NCBI GenBank assembly: GCA_016715505.1
Contig: JADJZY010000025.1
Span: 1 to 26,906 of the forward strand
Length of the DNA stretch: 26,906 nt
Source: Bacteroidota bacterium
Lineage (GTDB): Bacteria > Bacteroidota > Bacteroidia > Chitinophagales > Chitinophagaceae
Direction: 5' to 3'
Under the pieces are notes generated by a model, which did no database searches, was not told where the DNA came from, and saw nothing but the letters and a program-made list of their open reading frames with translations. The position numbers were made by a program, and so were the translations under genes. Each line of letters starts with the position of its first letter. The stretch's first letter is position 1. Of the stretch, positions 26,438 to 26,906 are shown piece after piece.

Positions 26438-26906
26438 GCTTTCCAGAAATTCAGCCGTGCTTTTAAAAAAGGTGGACTCCAGTTTTCTGTTTTTCGAAAA
26501 ACATTTTTGTTGCGGGTAATTGTTTCACCAATACCAATCAAACGCTGCACTTTTTTTGTTGTATCAGGGCGGCTACCTCATCGTAAATTTCATTGTCGCG
26601 ACCTGTTTGCAGCATGTCGGAAAGAATTACCGTACGATGTTCGTGTTGATTCTGTTGCATCAAAAAATCCAGGGCAATGGCAAAAGATGAAACATCTGAA
26701 CTGTAACTGTCATTGATAAGGGTACAATTATTGATTCCCTTCATCAATTCCAGACGCATAGGTGTGGGCGTTAATTTTTCCACCCGTTCCTGTATCGGAA
26801 TATCGGTTAAACGCATCACCAATATCGTTAACCAACAATGAATGACATCTTCGATATGGGCCTCATCGGTAAATGGAATGCGTAAGCTGTGTTGCTCATT
26901 TTGCCA
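26438..26906 (-). CDS. murF: MurF half of the MurF-Alr fusion, partial at the right edge and frame-shifted twice
   Basis: MurF joins D-Ala-D-Ala to UDP-MurNAc-tripeptide using ATP. The part seen is the end of the central domain and the C-terminal domain. It begins at the edge with WQNEQHSLRIPFTDEAHIED and VIHCW. PTPMRLELMKGINNCTLIND and SYSSDVSSFAIALDFL follow, the MurF segment usually written as NDSYN-SN or a close form. Next is TVILSDMLQTGRDNEIYDEV, and in a second frame KVQRLIGIGETITRNKNVF. The third frame continues into the racemase. Breaks fall on T runs of the plus strand: seven T at 26551-26557 and four T at 26483-26486. The frame remains open to the last base, so the N-terminus is outside the window. 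The short open frame 26538-26822 uses an internal TTG. Confidence 0.88.

Overview
The window suggests a member of the Bacteroidota, probably an environmental Chitinophagales or Saprospirales type, although the sequence does not settle the order. The evidence is several proteins ending in type IX secretion (T9SS) type A sorting domains, SprB-type repeats, a two-component-propeller histidine kinase paired with a LytTR response regulator, a fused murF-alr cell-wall gene, A-rich translation starts and a fairly AT-rich composition.

Layout. (1) 1-15079, plus strand: one giant secreted repeat protein of about 5,000 codons that runs off the left edge. It has seven right-handed beta-helix blocks, SprB-like repeats, four 99-residue repeats, a tandem array of twelve 49-residue units, two fibronectin III domains and a T9SS sorting domain, followed by a terminator. 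(2) 15130-15780: no convincing intact gene, but a GC-rich inverted repeat, a hairpin and possible coding debris. (3) 15781-19774, minus strand: a probable operon of a small membrane-associated protein, a propeller sensor kinase and a LytTR regulator. (4) 20110-24013, plus strand, divergent from the regulator: a duplicated two-gene cassette (C1q-like secreted protein plus a small T9SS protein). The second T9SS gene is only a deleted remnant. A terminator follows. (5) 24257-25210, plus strand: a broken T9SS protein with YTYN-type repeats. (6) 25241-26906, minus strand: the murF-alr fusion, convergent with region 5 and cut by the right edge.

Nearly every gene is interrupted, including murF-alr, which should be essential. 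Most breaks fit the loss of one base in a run of identical bases. This points to uncorrected sequencing or assembly errors more than to mass pseudogene formation, so I describe each broken gene as a whole and give its reading-frame pieces. A few changes do not fit that error type: the in-frame absence of the phosphoacceptor-histidine segment of the kinase, the large deletions in the second T9SS gene, and two scars inside the 49-residue array.

Functionally, regions 1, 4 and 5 encode surface or secreted proteins that depend on T9SS. The kinase-regulator pair could control the divergent secreted cassette, but that is inferred from gene order only. No CRISPR array, tRNA, rRNA or complete insertion sequence was seen.
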